From Janibacter massiliensis (GTDB taxonomy: Bacteria > Actinomycetota > Actinomycetes > Actinomycetales > Dermatophilaceae): a stretch of 64,000 bases of DNA. The stretch spans positions 533,027 to 597,026 of the forward strand of contig NZ_LT985196.1 in NCBI RefSeq assembly GCF_900289115.1, in the 5' to 3' direction. The notes under the pieces are model-generated. The model saw only the letters and a program-made list of their open reading frames with translations. It searched no databases and was not told the origin of the DNA. Of this stretch, positions 34,883-43,057 are shown one piece after another. Numbering within the stretch: position 1 is the first letter of the stretch; every line of letters begins with the position of its first letter. The translations under genes were made by a program, and so were the position numbers.

Positions 34883-36358
34883 GTGGCCATCGCGGCGCTG
34901 GATCTGCAGGCCCCGGGCGGGGGGATGCCCGGGGCGATCGGTGATGCGCACGCGGCGGTGGACGCTGCCCTGGCCGCGGGGGCCGGTGGGGTGGGGTCGT
35001 TGGCCGAGCTGCGCGCGGCGTTGGGTGAGGCGGAGCGGCTGGTGCGGCGGGCGGAGGCGGTGCGGTTGGCGGTGATCCGGGAGATCGACCGGCGTGGGGC
35101 GGCCGCGTCGGCGGGGCACACGGACACCGGGTCGTTCGTCGCGATGGTGACGAACACCGACCGGGTCAAGGCCGCGGGTGCGGCGCGGTTGGCGGCGGAC
35201 CTGGAGGCGAGCGCGACGGGTGCGGCGCTGGCGCGGGGGGAGATCTCCAGCGAGCACGCGCGGGTCATCACCCAGGCGTTGGCGGACCTGCCGGGGTCGG
35301 TGGACGAGGCGGGGCGGGCGGTGGTCGAGGAGTCGCTGGTGCGGGCTGCGGGTGGGATGAACCCGAGGAGCCTGCGGCGGTTCGGTCGGCGGGCGATCGA
35401 GGCGGTCGAGCCGGATCCGGTGGTGGTGGACGAGCACGAGAACTCCCTGGTGGAGGCGCAGGAACGGGCGGCGTGGGAGAACACGACGTTCTGGATGCGG
35501 GATGCCGGTGACGGCACGACCCATGGCCGGTTCACGGTGCCGACGGTGCAGGCGCACGCGGTGAAGAAGGTCCTGGACGCGATGACCGCGCCGCGGCGGC
35601 GCACGGACGACACCCCGGAGGCGTACCGGGACGACGCGCGTGCCGGCGGGTCACCGGCCGACGCTGCCGACGTGGGGCTGGCGGGGCCGTTCGACGCGGA
35701 CCCGGCGATGTTGACGCCGCAGCAGCGGGAGGTCGCGGACCTGCATGCGGCGTACTCGACGGCGTGGAACGAGACCGGTGACCAGGGGCGGCGGTGGCAG
35801 CAGCTGCGGGGTCAGGCGTTCGCGTCGTTGATCGAGCGGATCCCGACCGACCATCTGCACGACAAGGTCGCGGCCACGGTCGTGGTCCATGTCGATCTGG
35901 CAACGCTGCGCGGGGAGCACGCGAAGGCCTCGAGCACCGACACCGGGGAGCTGATGTCTGCCGGGGAGCTGCGGCGGTGGGCGGCCGGGGCGGGGATCAT
36001 CCCGGGCGTCCTGGGTGGGGAGTCGGTGCCGCTGGACCTGGGGCAGGGGAGCAGGTGCTTCACGACCCACCAGCGGCTGGCGTTGGCGAAGGTCTACGAG
36101 GAGTGCGCCGCGGAGCACTGCGGCCGGCCGTTCGCGTGGTGCGAGATCCACCACGACCACCCGTGGAAGGACGAGGGCCGCACGAGCCTGGACAACGCGA
36201 TCCCCCTCTGCCCGTTCCACCACCGGCTCATCGACCAACGACCACACGTCGTCGAACCCGCCGACCCGCCGCAGGATCCACGAGATCCACGAGATCCCAG
36301 CGGCCGATCACGCGAGCGGACGGAACGGAAGGTGGTGCGCTTCCACGACCAGACCTAG
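34883..36358 (+). CDS. DUF222 / HNH endonuclease-signature protein (13E12 type)
   Basis: The 491-residue product has the DUF222 region over roughly the first 300 residues (GSLAELRAALGEAERLVRRA, GEISSEHARVITQALADLPG). The C-terminal HNH/McrA-type zinc nuclease reads CAAEHCGRPFAWCEIHHDH, then SLDNAIPLCPFHHRLID. The last 30 residues are Arg/Pro-rich, encoded by short 9-base GATCCACGA repeats. These multicopy proteins are abundant in actinobacteria; their function is unproven and they behave like selfish or SOS-induced nucleases. GTG 34883 is assigned from the SOS box and operon-free context. The gene is convergent with bfr. Confidence 0.9.
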   Translation: MAIAALDLQAPGGGMPGAIGDAHAAVDAALAAGAGGVGSLAELRAALGEAERLVRRAEAVRLAVIREIDRRGAAASAGHTDTGSFVAMVTNTDRVKAAGAARLAADLEASATGAALARGEISSEHARVITQALADLPGSVDEAGRAVVEESLVRAAGGMNPRSLRRFGRRAIEAVEPDPVVVDEHENSLVEAQERAAWENTTFWMRDAGDGTTHGRFTVPTVQAHAVKKVLDAMTAPRRRTDDTPEAYRDDARAGGSPADAADVGLAGPFDADPAMLTPQQREVADLHAAYSTAWNETGDQGRRWQQLRGQAFASLIERIPTDHLHDKVAATVVVHVDLATLRGEHAKASSTDTGELMSAGELRRWAAGAGIIPGVLGGESVPLDLGQGSRCFTTHQRLALAKVYEECAAEHCGRPFAWCEIHHDHPWKDEGRTSLDNAIPLCPFHHRLIDQRPHVVEPADPPQDPRDPRDPSGRSRERTERKVVRFHDQT

Positions 36359-36380
36359 CGCTGGTCGACCCGCGCGGGGG

Positions 36381-36442
36381 CCCAGGCAGTACGCGGGACC
36401 CAGGCAGCGGGCGGGGCTCGGTCAGCGGGCGGGGCTCGGTCA
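36381..36442. repeat. 18-bp-period tandem repeat carrying copies of the bfr stop codon
   Basis: Two identical 18-bp units, GCGGGCGGGGCTCGGTCA, occupy 36407-36424 and 36425-36442; each ends with TCA, the complement of TGA. The second TCA (36440-36442) is the bfr stop codon. To the left, CCCAGGCAG recurs 18 bases apart (36381 and 36399), extending the period with more divergence. It lies between the convergent HNH and bfr genes. Confidence 0.85.
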
Positions 36443-36928
36443 GGCGGGGTTGACGGAGACGTCGACCTGCTGCGCGAGGTAGTTCTGCACGCCCGTGGCC
36501 CGGATGGCGTCGAGCTGCGACTCGAACCAGTCGGCGTGCTCCTCCTCCTCGCGGGCGGACTCCTCGAAGACGAGGGCCGTCGCGTTGTCGCCGAGCGCGT
36601 GACACTCCGAGGCCGCCGAGTTGAACAGGCGGACCGCCGAGACCTCGCTCTCGAGTGCGAGGCGGAGCATCTCCTCGGGCGTCTCCCCGACCTGGATGTG
36701 ACCCAGGCGCTGGACGTTCGGGTGACCGTCGAACATGAGAATCCGCTGGATGTAGGCGTCCGCGTCCTTCATCTCGCCGATCGACAGGTCGTAGAAGACC
36801 TTGCCGAGGCGCGGCAGGCCCCAGTTGTCGAGCATCCGCGCGTTGAGGAAGTACGCGTTGGTGACCGTCAGCTCGAACGTGAGCGCCTCGTTGAGCAGCT
36901 CGACGACACGGGGGCTAATGGGCTGCAT
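36440..36928 (-). CDS. bfr: Bacterioferritin
   Basis: The 162-residue iron-storage ferritin assembles as a 24-mer with heme. Family blocks are PRVVELLNEALTFELT, NARMLDNWGLPRLGK, GEMKDADAYIQRIL and EEEEHADWFESQLD. Ferroxidase ligands Glu19, Glu52, Glu93 and the E/H pair in EEEEHADW are present, and the heme-ligand Met53 is kept. The position equivalent to His54 is aspartate (Asp55 in EMKDAD). ATG 36928 follows GGGAG. The bfd stop lies inside its first codons (14-base overlap), so bfd-bfr form one unit, presumably under the DtxR box upstream of bfd. Confidence 0.95.
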   Translation of the reverse strand: MQPISPRVVELLNEALTFELTVTNAYFLNARMLDNWGLPRLGKVFYDLSIGEMKDADAYIQRILMFDGHPNVQRLGHIQVGETPEEMLRLALESEVSAVRLFNSAASECHALGDNATALVFEESAREEEEHADWFESQLDAIRATGVQNYLAQQVDVSVNPA

Positions 36929-37145
36929 GGGCGATCTCCCGGTGGAGGCCGGCATCGATCCCGGTGCCGGTGAGGACGGTGGCCACCTCATGCTGGCACT
37001 GAATGGCCTTCACCGCGAACACGCACCCGCCGCACTCGGAGCCGGCGCCCGTCCGCTGGCACACCTCGGCGAGGGAATCGGCCCCGGCGTCCACGGCAGC
37101 GCGGATCTGCTGGTCGTTGACGACCCGGCAGTGGCACACGATCAC
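36915..37145 (-). CDS. bfd: Bacterioferritin-associated ferredoxin
   Basis: The 76-residue [2Fe-2S] protein has MIVCHC at the start and ECGGC near residue 38, the C-x-C ... C-x-x-C arrangement of the BFD/Fer2_BFD domain. Bfd reduces the iron core of bacterioferritin so that stored iron can be released. An extra cysteine lies at IQCQHE. ATG 37145 begins at the motif itself. The DtxR box about 55 bases upstream fits its role under iron limitation. It overlaps bfr by 14 bases. Confidence 0.93.
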   Translation of the reverse strand: MIVCHCRVVNDQQIRAAVDAGADSLAEVCQRTGAGSECGGCVFAVKAIQCQHEVATVLTGTGIDAGLHREIAHAAH

Positions 37146-37199
37146 GGACGGTCCTCGGCGCGCTGGGAGGGGATGCGAGCGGCGGACCGCCCGAATACT

Positions 37200-37242
37200 T
37201 TAGGTGTGCCTTACCTAAGCACGAGCGGGCCGGGGGTCGCAA
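37200..37242 (-). promoter_or_regulatory. bfd-bfr promoter with DtxR/IdeR iron box
   Basis: The 19-base sequence TTAGGTGTGCCTTACCTAA (37200-37218) matches the DtxR/IdeR consensus at about 15 of 19 positions. On the minus strand its first six bases TTAGGT form a -10-like hexamer, preceded after 18 bases by TTGCGA (37242-37237). Repressor bound there would cover the -10. The divergent lipoprotein gene starts 121 bases to the right and could also be affected. Confidence 0.85.
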
Positions 37243-37339
37243 CCTCCGTCCGGCGCCCGGCATGGACGCCTCGACCCGCTCCCAGCGTGGTCGATTACCG
37301 TGATCGGGCGACAAGTTTCCGAGCCTCCGGAGGTCTCCC

Positions 37340-38272
37340 ATGCGTCGCACGACCGTCTCCACGTCCCGGGGTGTCACGTCCCGACGGGTCGCGTCGCGTC
37401 GCGGCGCGTCCGTCCTCGTCGCCGCCCTCGCGGTCGCCACCCTCACCGCGTGCGGGGACACCAACGACGACGCGCCGGCCCCGACGCCCCTGAGCGCGAC
37501 CTCGACCGCCCCCGACAGCACCGCCACCAGCAGCGGCACCAGCTCGGACGATGACTGGACACCGGCCACCTTGACCTCGGGCGGCACCGGTTCCGGCGGG
37601 AAGGACGGCGACGGGAAGGCATCGGCCAGCACCGGTTCGGCCGGCTCCACGACCCGCCCGACCGGCGACAAGATCGACCCCGACGAGCTGAGCTCACGGA
37701 TGACCGCCGCCGTCGCGAAGTTCCCGACGGCCCGCGTCCGCGGCGACGTCGACGGCGGCAGCGACGGCCTCACGCTCACGGTGGAGGGCGACGAGCAGAT
37801 CGCCTCCTCGCCACAGATGGACCTCGACGTCGAGCTCGAGGACACCACGGCACGGGTGATCGAGACCGGTGGGCAGGTGTACGTCCGCGCAGGCCAGGGC
37901 GACTGGATCGCCTTCGCCTCCGACGACGACAGCCACCCGGTCGCGCAGCAGTTCGGGCCGATCATCAAGCGGCTCCGGATCGGCGACACCCTCGACGCCC
38001 TGGCTGCGGGCACTCGCGAGGTGCGCGAGCAGGGCACGGTGACCGTCGACGGCGTCCGAACGACCAAGTACGCCCTCGTCGTCGACAGCCGAAAGATGAT
38101 GGCCGCCTACGGGGACACGATCCCGGACAGCGCGCCCGACACCGTGATCTTCACCGTGTGGCTCGACTCGCGAGACCTGCTGCGGAAGGCCGACTACACG
38201 GTCGGCACGACCCACGCCGTCATCCGGACCGACCAGTGGGGCAAGAAGGTGTCGATCTCGGCCCCGAGCTGA
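37340..38272 (+). CDS. LppX/LprAFG-type lipoprotein
   Basis: This 310-residue exported lipoprotein has a basic N-terminus rich in R/T/S, a hydrophobic stretch VLVAALAVATLTAC, and the lipobox LTAC with the lipidated cysteine near residue 38. A Ser/Thr/Gly-rich linker of about 90 residues follows. The folded domain (MDLDVELEDTTARVIETGG, VYVRAGQGDWIAF, VTVDGVRTTKYALVVD) resembles the LppX/LprG half-barrel family, which carries lipids across the periplasm-like space. ATG 37340 follows GGAGG. The cargo is unknown. Confidence 0.82.
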   Translation: MRRTTVSTSRGVTSRRVASRRGASVLVAALAVATLTACGDTNDDAPAPTPLSATSTAPDSTATSSGTSSDDDWTPATLTSGGTGSGGKDGDGKASASTGSAGSTTRPTGDKIDPDELSSRMTAAVAKFPTARVRGDVDGGSDGLTLTVEGDEQIASSPQMDLDVELEDTTARVIETGGQVYVRAGQGDWIAFASDDDSHPVAQQFGPIIKRLRIGDTLDALAAGTREVREQGTVTVDGVRTTKYALVVDSRKMMAAYGDTIPDSAPDTVIFTVWLDSRDLLRKADYTVGTTHAVIRTDQWGKKVSISAPS

Positions 38273-38319
38273 GCTGGGGCGATCCGGGGCGACGACGGGC
38301 AGCCGTCATCCGGTGTGCG

Positions 38320-39216
38320 TCAGGGTGAGTCGACGCCGCCGTTGACGTTGAGCGTCTCGCCGATGACGTAGCTGCTCTCCGCCGACGCGAGGAAGACGTA
38401 CGCCGGGGCGAGCTCGACCGGCTGACCGGCACGGCCGATCGGCTGCCCGACGCCGAACTTCGGCAGCTTCTCCTTCGGCTGGCCCTCGACGACCTGCAGC
38501 GGCGTCCAGATCGGGCCCGGCGCGACGAGGTTGACGCGGATCCCCTTCGGCGCGAGCTGCTTGGCCAGCCCCTTGCCGAAGGTGTTCATCGCGCCCTTGG
38601 TCATCGCGTAGTCGAGCAGGTGGTCGCTCGGGGAGTACGCCTGGATCGACGTCGTGAGGATGATCGACGCGCCCGCCTCCAGGTGCGGCACGACGTCCTT
38701 GAGCAGCCAGAACATCCCGTAGACGTTCGTCTTCACGGTCTCGTCGAACTGCTCGTCGGTGATGTCGGTGATCGCCGGGCGGCTGACCTGCTTGCCGGCG
38801 TTGACGACGACGACGTCGAGGCCGCCGAGCTCGGCGATCGCCCGCTCGACGAGCTCGGTGTTGAACTGCCGGTCCCGCACGTCACCGGGGATCGAGACGC
38901 CCGTGCGGCCCTCGGCGCGGATGAGCTCGACGATCTTGTCCGCGTCGGGCTGCTCGTCCGGCAGGTGGGTGATCACGACGTCGGCCCCCTCCCGGGCGAA
39001 GGCGATCGCCGTCGCGGCGCCGATGCCCGAGTCGCCGCCGGTGATGAGCGCGCGACGGCCCTCGAGCCGGCCGGTGCCTCGGTACGACGTCTCGCCGAGG
39101 TCGGCCTTCGGGTCGAGCTTCGCGTCGAGACCGGGGAAGTCCTGGTCCTGCGGGTCGGGCGTGATCTTCGGGTGCCGGTCGACGGGATTGTCCTGGGACA
39201 GCTGGTCGTTGGTCAT
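38320..39216 (-). CDS. Short-chain dehydrogenase/reductase
   Basis: The 298-residue NAD(P)-dependent oxidoreductase has the cofactor motif TGGDSGIGAATAIAFA (near 58-73), NAG in VVVVNAGKQ, and catalytic Ser in TTSIQAY with Tyr-x-x-x-Lys in YAMTK. The N-terminal 45 residues (DRHPKITPDPQDQDFPG) are the extension typical of the YhdF/YhxC group of stress-related SDRs. Substrate unknown. ATG 39216 has a modest ribosome site. It is convergent with the lipoprotein gene and 110 bases from the divergent copZ. Confidence 0.92.
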   Translation of the reverse strand: MTNDQLSQDNPVDRHPKITPDPQDQDFPGLDAKLDPKADLGETSYRGTGRLEGRRALITGGDSGIGAATAIAFAREGADVVITHLPDEQPDADKIVELIRAEGRTGVSIPGDVRDRQFNTELVERAIAELGGLDVVVVNAGKQVSRPAITDITDEQFDETVKTNVYGMFWLLKDVVPHLEAGASIILTTSIQAYSPSDHLLDYAMTKGAMNTFGKGLAKQLAPKGIRVNLVAPGPIWTPLQVVEGQPKEKLPKFGVGQPIGRAGQPVELAPAYVFLASAESSYVIGETLNVNGGVDSP

Positions 39217-39326
39217 GAGGTGGACGATAGGTCCACGGTGTGTGCGTCACATCACCCCGATGGGGGTGCGAGCGCGCCGCCAGACCCGACGACCCGTTGT
39301 CGGATCCCTACGAGAAGGTGGAGCAC

Positions 39327-39599
39327 ATGAGCAGCGCTGGCGGATCGACCGAGAACCAGACCACGCCCGTCGTCGTCACGGGCATGACGTGCGGTCACTG
39401 CGTCGCGGCCGTCACCGAGGAGCTGTCGGCGATCCCGGGTGTCACCGACGTCGCGGTCGACCTCGTCGCCGGGGGTGACTCGCCGGTGACCATCACGAGC
39501 ACCGGGCCGATCGAGCACGACGCGATCGTCGCCGCCGTCGAGGAGGCCGGCTACACCGTCGCACGGGGCGGCGAGGCGCCGACCCCGAACCACCCGTGA
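39327..39599 (+). CDS. copZ: CopZ-like heavy-metal-binding protein
   Basis: This 90-residue protein contains one heavy-metal-associated domain with the metal motif GMTCGHC (near residues 17-23). It should carry Cu(I) to the CopA pump encoded directly downstream, whose GTG overlaps its stop (GTGA at 39596). The C-terminal ten residues are Pro-rich. ATG 39327 follows AGGTGGAG. No CsoR-type copper sensor is seen next to it. Confidence 0.9.
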   Translation: MSSAGGSTENQTTPVVVTGMTCGHCVAAVTEELSAIPGVTDVAVDLVAGGDSPVTITSTGPIEHDAIVAAVEEAGYTVARGGEAPTPNHP

Positions 39600-42058
39600 G
39601 CGGCGACCCGGGCTCCCCCGGGTTCGCGGACACCGAGCCGCGCGAGGTCGATCTCGCCATCACCGGGATGACGTGCGCCTCGTGCTCGGCCCGGATCGAG
39701 CGCAAGCTGACCCGGCTGGGGACCGACACGAACGTCAACCTCGTCACGGAGAAGGCCCACGTCGTCTTCCGTGAGCCGCTGACCGTCGACGACCTGATCG
39801 GCACCGTGCGCGGCATGGGCTACGGCGCGACCGAGATCGTCCCGGCCTCCGCGCGAGCGCGGGCGAAGGCGACGGACCGGGCCGGTGCTGGCGCTGATGG
39901 CCCGAGCACCGGCGAGTCGGCCGACGCCGATGCCGTGGCGCACCCGGCCAGCGAACCCGGGGTCGCCGACGACGCGAAGCGGCCGATCGATCCGCGCGCG
40001 CGGCTCGCCATCGCCGCCGTCCTGACGATCCCGGTCCTCTTCCTCGCGATGTCCCCCGGCTTCGACGTGCCCTGGAACCCGTGGGCGCAGCTCGTCCTCG
40101 CGACGCCCGTCGCCCTGTGGTGTGCGTGGCCGTTCCACCGGGCCGCGGCCCTCAACGCCAAGCACGGCAGCTCGACGATGGACACCCTCGTGAGCATCGG
40201 GGTCATCGCCTCGTGGGCGTGGTCGGTCGTCATCCTGCTCGGCTGGGCGACCGGCTGGTGGGGCACGCACGCCGACGGCGGGCACGCGCTGCCCCACCTG
40301 TGGTTCGAGACCGCCGCGGTCGTCACGACGTTCCTGCTGCTCGGCCGCTACCTCGAGGAGCGGGCGAAGAACGCGGGCAAGTCGGCGCTGACCTCGTTGG
40401 CGTCGCTGTCCGTGCGGGACGTCGCCGTCGAGCGGATCGACGCCCGCACCCGCGCCACGACGGCCGTCCGTATCCCCATCGAGGACCTCGCCGTCGGGGA
40501 CACCTTCATCGTCCGGCCCGGCGAGCGGCTCGCGACCGACGGCATCGTCCGGGAGGGCACGAGCGCGGTCGACGCCTCGCTCGTCACCGGCGAGTCGGTG
40601 CCCGTCGACGTCGTCGCCGGGGACGAGGTCGTCGGGGGTTCGCTCAACGTCAACGGGCGCCTGACCGTCGAGGCCCGCGCGGTCGGCGCGGACACGACGC
40701 TCGCCTCGATCACCCGCCTGGTCGAGCAGGCGCAGAACGGCAGCTCGCCCGCGCAGCGGCTCGCCGACCGGGTGAGCGCGGTGTTCGTGCCCGTCGTCCT
40801 CGGGCTGGCGCTGCTCACCCTCGCCGGGTGGTGGATCGGCACGGGAAGCTTCGCGACCGCGCTGTCCGCGGCCGTGGCCGTGCTCGTCATCGCCTGCCCG
40901 TGCGCGCTCGGGCTCGCGACCCCGACGGCGCTCGTCGCCGGGACCGGCCGGGGCGCCGAGCGGGGGATCCTCATCAAGGGTCCCCAGGTCCTCGAGGACA
41001 CCCGCGCCGTCGACACCGTCGTCCTCGACAAGACCGGGACGGTGACGACCGGCCACGGTCGGCTTGTCGACGTGACGGCCGCTGGTCGGCTCGACCCCGA
41101 CGCGGCGCTGCGGGCGGCTGCGGCCGTCGAGTCGGGCAGCGAGCACCCGATCGCACGGGCGGTCGTCGCCGGTGCCACCGAACGCGGCCTGAGCATCCCC
41201 GCCGCGACGGGGGTCGAGGCGCTGCCCGGCAGCGGCGCCCGGGGAACGGTGAACGGGACCGAGGTCGTCGTCGGCAAGCCCGAGCTGTTCACCGAGGTTC
41301 CCCAGGAGCTGCGGGAGCCGGCGGACGATGCGGAGCAGGCGCACGACGCGGTGCAGGCGAGCCCGCCGGACGGCGCCGCCGGCACGCCGGATCGGGTGGC
41401 TGACGCCTCGCGTCTCGTGGCTGACGCCTCGGATCGGGTGGCTGGCACGCGGGTGCTCGTCGGCTGGGGCGGCGTCGCGCAGGCGGCGCTCACCGTGGCC
41501 GACGACGTCCGGCCCGAGGCGGGAGAGGCGATCGCTGCCCTCCGCGCGCGGGGGATCGACGTGCGGCTGCTCACCGGCGACTCCGAGCGGGTCGCCCGCG
41601 CCGTCGCCGCGCAGGTGGGCATCGACACGGGCGACGGTGGTTCCGTCGTCGCGCAGGTCCGGCCGGAGGACAAGCACGCCGCGATCGAGGCGATGCAGCG
41701 CGAGGGTCGGGTCGTGGCCATGGTCGGCGACGGCATCAACGACGCCCCCGCGCTCGTCCAGGCCGACGTCGGGATCGCGATGGGCGGCGGGACCGACCAG
41801 GCGAGCGCCTCGGCCGACGTCGTGCTCGTCCGGGACGACCTGCGGGCCGTCGAGGAGGCGCTCGACCTGTCGACCCGCACCGTCCAGGTCATCCGCCAGA
41901 ACCTCGTGTGGGCGTTCGGTTACAACGTCATCGCGATCCCGATCGCGATGTCCGGCCGGCTCGACCCGATGATCGCCGGGGCCGCGATGGCGCTGTCGAG
42001 CGTCACGGTCGTCGGCAACTCGCTCCGGCTGCGCGCGTTCCGTCGCCGCTCCCGCTGA
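39596..42058 (+). CDS. copA: Copper-translocating P1B-type ATPase
   Basis: The 820-residue membrane pump has one N-terminal HMA domain (GMTCASC), TM segments beginning near residue 135, the membrane CPC motif (VIACPCALGLATP), phosphorylation site DKTGTVTTGH, the N-domain EHPIARAV and hinge GDGINDAPALVQADVG. It exports Cu(I). An insertion of about 45 residues in the N-domain contains a seven-residue repeat (VADASRL, VADASDR, VAGTRV) near residues 600-620. GTG 39596 is coupled to copZ. The 3' end is followed by an 18-bp-period repeat that copies the stop codon. Confidence 0.95.
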   Translation: MSGDPGSPGFADTEPREVDLAITGMTCASCSARIERKLTRLGTDTNVNLVTEKAHVVFREPLTVDDLIGTVRGMGYGATEIVPASARARAKATDRAGAGADGPSTGESADADAVAHPASEPGVADDAKRPIDPRARLAIAAVLTIPVLFLAMSPGFDVPWNPWAQLVLATPVALWCAWPFHRAAALNAKHGSSTMDTLVSIGVIASWAWSVVILLGWATGWWGTHADGGHALPHLWFETAAVVTTFLLLGRYLEERAKNAGKSALTSLASLSVRDVAVERIDARTRATTAVRIPIEDLAVGDTFIVRPGERLATDGIVREGTSAVDASLVTGESVPVDVVAGDEVVGGSLNVNGRLTVEARAVGADTTLASITRLVEQAQNGSSPAQRLADRVSAVFVPVVLGLALLTLAGWWIGTGSFATALSAAVAVLVIACPCALGLATPTALVAGTGRGAERGILIKGPQVLEDTRAVDTVVLDKTGTVTTGHGRLVDVTAAGRLDPDAALRAAAAVESGSEHPIARAVVAGATERGLSIPAATGVEALPGSGARGTVNGTEVVVGKPELFTEVPQELREPADDAEQAHDAVQASPPDGAAGTPDRVADASRLVADASDRVAGTRVLVGWGGVAQAALTVADDVRPEAGEAIAALRARGIDVRLLTGDSERVARAVAAQVGIDTGDGGSVVAQVRPEDKHAAIEAMQREGRVVAMVGDGINDAPALVQADVGIAMGGGTDQASASADVVLVRDDLRAVEEALDLSTRTVQVIRQNLVWAFGYNVIAIPIAMSGRLDPMIAGAAMALSSVTVVGNSLRLRAFRRRSR
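41396..41458 (+). repeat. 21-bp tandem repeat inside copA
   Basis: GTGGCTGACGCCTCG begins at 41396 and 41417, and a diverged third unit starts at 41438. The 21-base period keeps frame and encodes a seven-residue repeat within the CopA nucleotide-binding domain. It is probably a recent slippage expansion in a flexible loop. Confidence 0.8.
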
Positions 42059-42117
42059 CCCACGCGCGTCCGCTGATCCGCTTGCGTCCGCTGACCCGCT
42101 TGCGTCCGCTGACCCGC
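42052..42117. repeat. 18-bp-period tandem repeat iterating the copA stop codon
   Basis: TGA of copA is at 42056-42058. Near-identical context (CGCTGACCC or CGCTGATCC) recurs with TGA at 42074, 42092 and 42110, exactly 18 bases apart, so further stops lie in the same frame. The clearest unit is GCTTGCGTCCGCTGACCC, present twice. No coding role. Confidence 0.85.
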
Positions 42118-42147
42118 TGCGGCGCCCGTGTGCGTCTGCTGCGCTCC

Positions 42148-42210
42148 CGCCGAGATACGGGTTTCGGCTCCCATCGCCGTCCGATGAGGACCGAAAGCCG
42201 TATCTCGGCG
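42148..42210. terminator. Long near-perfect hairpin between convergent genes
   Basis: The 20-base arms at 42148-42167 and 42191-42210 pair with a single G-G mismatch. The loop contains a second small stem, CATCG (42172-42176) with CGATG (42182-42186). It sits between the convergent copA and VOC genes, so a two-way terminator is the simple reading. The stem is unusually long and includes the AT-rich GAGATACGG, so it could instead be a mobile palindromic repeat. No second copy is seen in this window. Confidence 0.6.
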
Positions 42211-42252
42211 TGGTGGGAGAGGCCGGTGCGGGACGCTGGGATCGGGCCGAGC

Positions 42253-42346
42253 GGGTCAGCTGGGTGCCTGGGTCAGCTGGGTGCCTGGGTCAGCTGGGTG
42301 CTACGCGGGTCAACTGGCTGCGCGGGTCAGGTGGCTGCGCGGGTCA
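42253..42346. repeat. 17-bp tandem repeat next to the VOC gene stop
   Basis: GGGTCAGCTGGGTGCCT is repeated head to tail at 42253, 42270 and 42287 (last unit diverging at its end). Related units CGCGGGTCA(A/G)(C/G)TGGCTG follow up to the VOC stop codon, whose complement TCA is at 42344-42346. TCA recurs at 42256, 42273, 42290, 42310 and 42327, mostly 17 bases apart. It lies on the far side of the hairpin from the copA repeat. Confidence 0.85.
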
Positions 42347-42985
42347 GATGGTGACGGGGCCCTCAGGGGTGTTGAAGACGACCTCGAGCAGGCCCGGCGT
42401 GCCGTGCGGCGCGACGAAGGTGAAGTCGATGACCGAGCTCGTCGCGTCGGCCGGCAGGCCCAGCCAGTCGCGCACGCGCCCCGGGTCGCCCGCGAGCGTG
42501 AGGGAACCGATCGTCACCTCGGTGCCCGGTGCGACGTCGGCCGACGGGTGCGGCGAGAGCTCCAACCACTGGATGAAGTACGGCAGCTGCGCGTCGGCCA
42601 TCATCCCCTTGACGCCGATCTGGCACCAGCGGAACTCGCGACCGTCCGGGGTCCGGCGGCCGCCGTCGACCGACTGGCGACCCAGCCGCTCCTCGATGGG
42701 CGCCATGTCGTCGACGCGGACGACCCACCCCATCCACCCGCCACCGGCCTCCGACCGGGCGCGGACCGCCTGGCCGAAGGGGGCCTTGTCGGCGCTGGGG
42801 TGGTCGAGCACCTCGACGACCTCGACGTAGCGCTCGTGCGCCAGCGGGAGGATGACGTTCCGCGTGCCGAACCGGGGGTGGAGCCCCCCGTCGACCGGTT
42901 CCACGCCCAGCTGGTCCGCCAGCCTGCGGGCCGTCGCCTCCAGACCGTCCCGCTCGGCGGCGTACGACACGTGGTCCACTCGCAT
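42344..42985 (-). CDS. VOC-superfamily (glyoxalase-3-like) protein
   Basis: The 213-residue product begins MRVDHVSYAAERDG, a glyoxalase-like first strand with the metal-type His, and contains FGTRNVILPLAHERYVEVVE and IQWLELSPHPSAD. These segments match the Glyoxalase_3/VOC fold of many uncharacterised actinobacterial proteins. No substrate can be assigned. ATG 42985 is the natural start. The stop codon lies inside the last unit of a 17-bp tandem repeat. It is followed upstream, on the same strand, by the TrmH-type gene, 72 bases away. Confidence 0.82.
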   Translation of the reverse strand: MRVDHVSYAAERDGLEATARRLADQLGVEPVDGGLHPRFGTRNVILPLAHERYVEVVEVLDHPSADKAPFGQAVRARSEAGGGWMGWVVRVDDMAPIEERLGRQSVDGGRRTPDGREFRWCQIGVKGMMADAQLPYFIQWLELSPHPSADVAPGTEVTIGSLTLAGDPGRVRDWLGLPADATSSVIDFTFVAPHGTPGLLEVVFNTPEGPVTI

Positions 42986-43057
42986 GCGGTAATCGTGACA
43001 CGGGCCGGAGGCGCCGGTGACACGGGTGCCCCCGCCGGGGTGAGGGCCAGCCTGCGC

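Noticed and set aside
36228-36605. Small minus-strand frame between HNH and bfr
   Set aside because: It spans the tandem repeat and parts of two genes in the wrong frame; no start signal.
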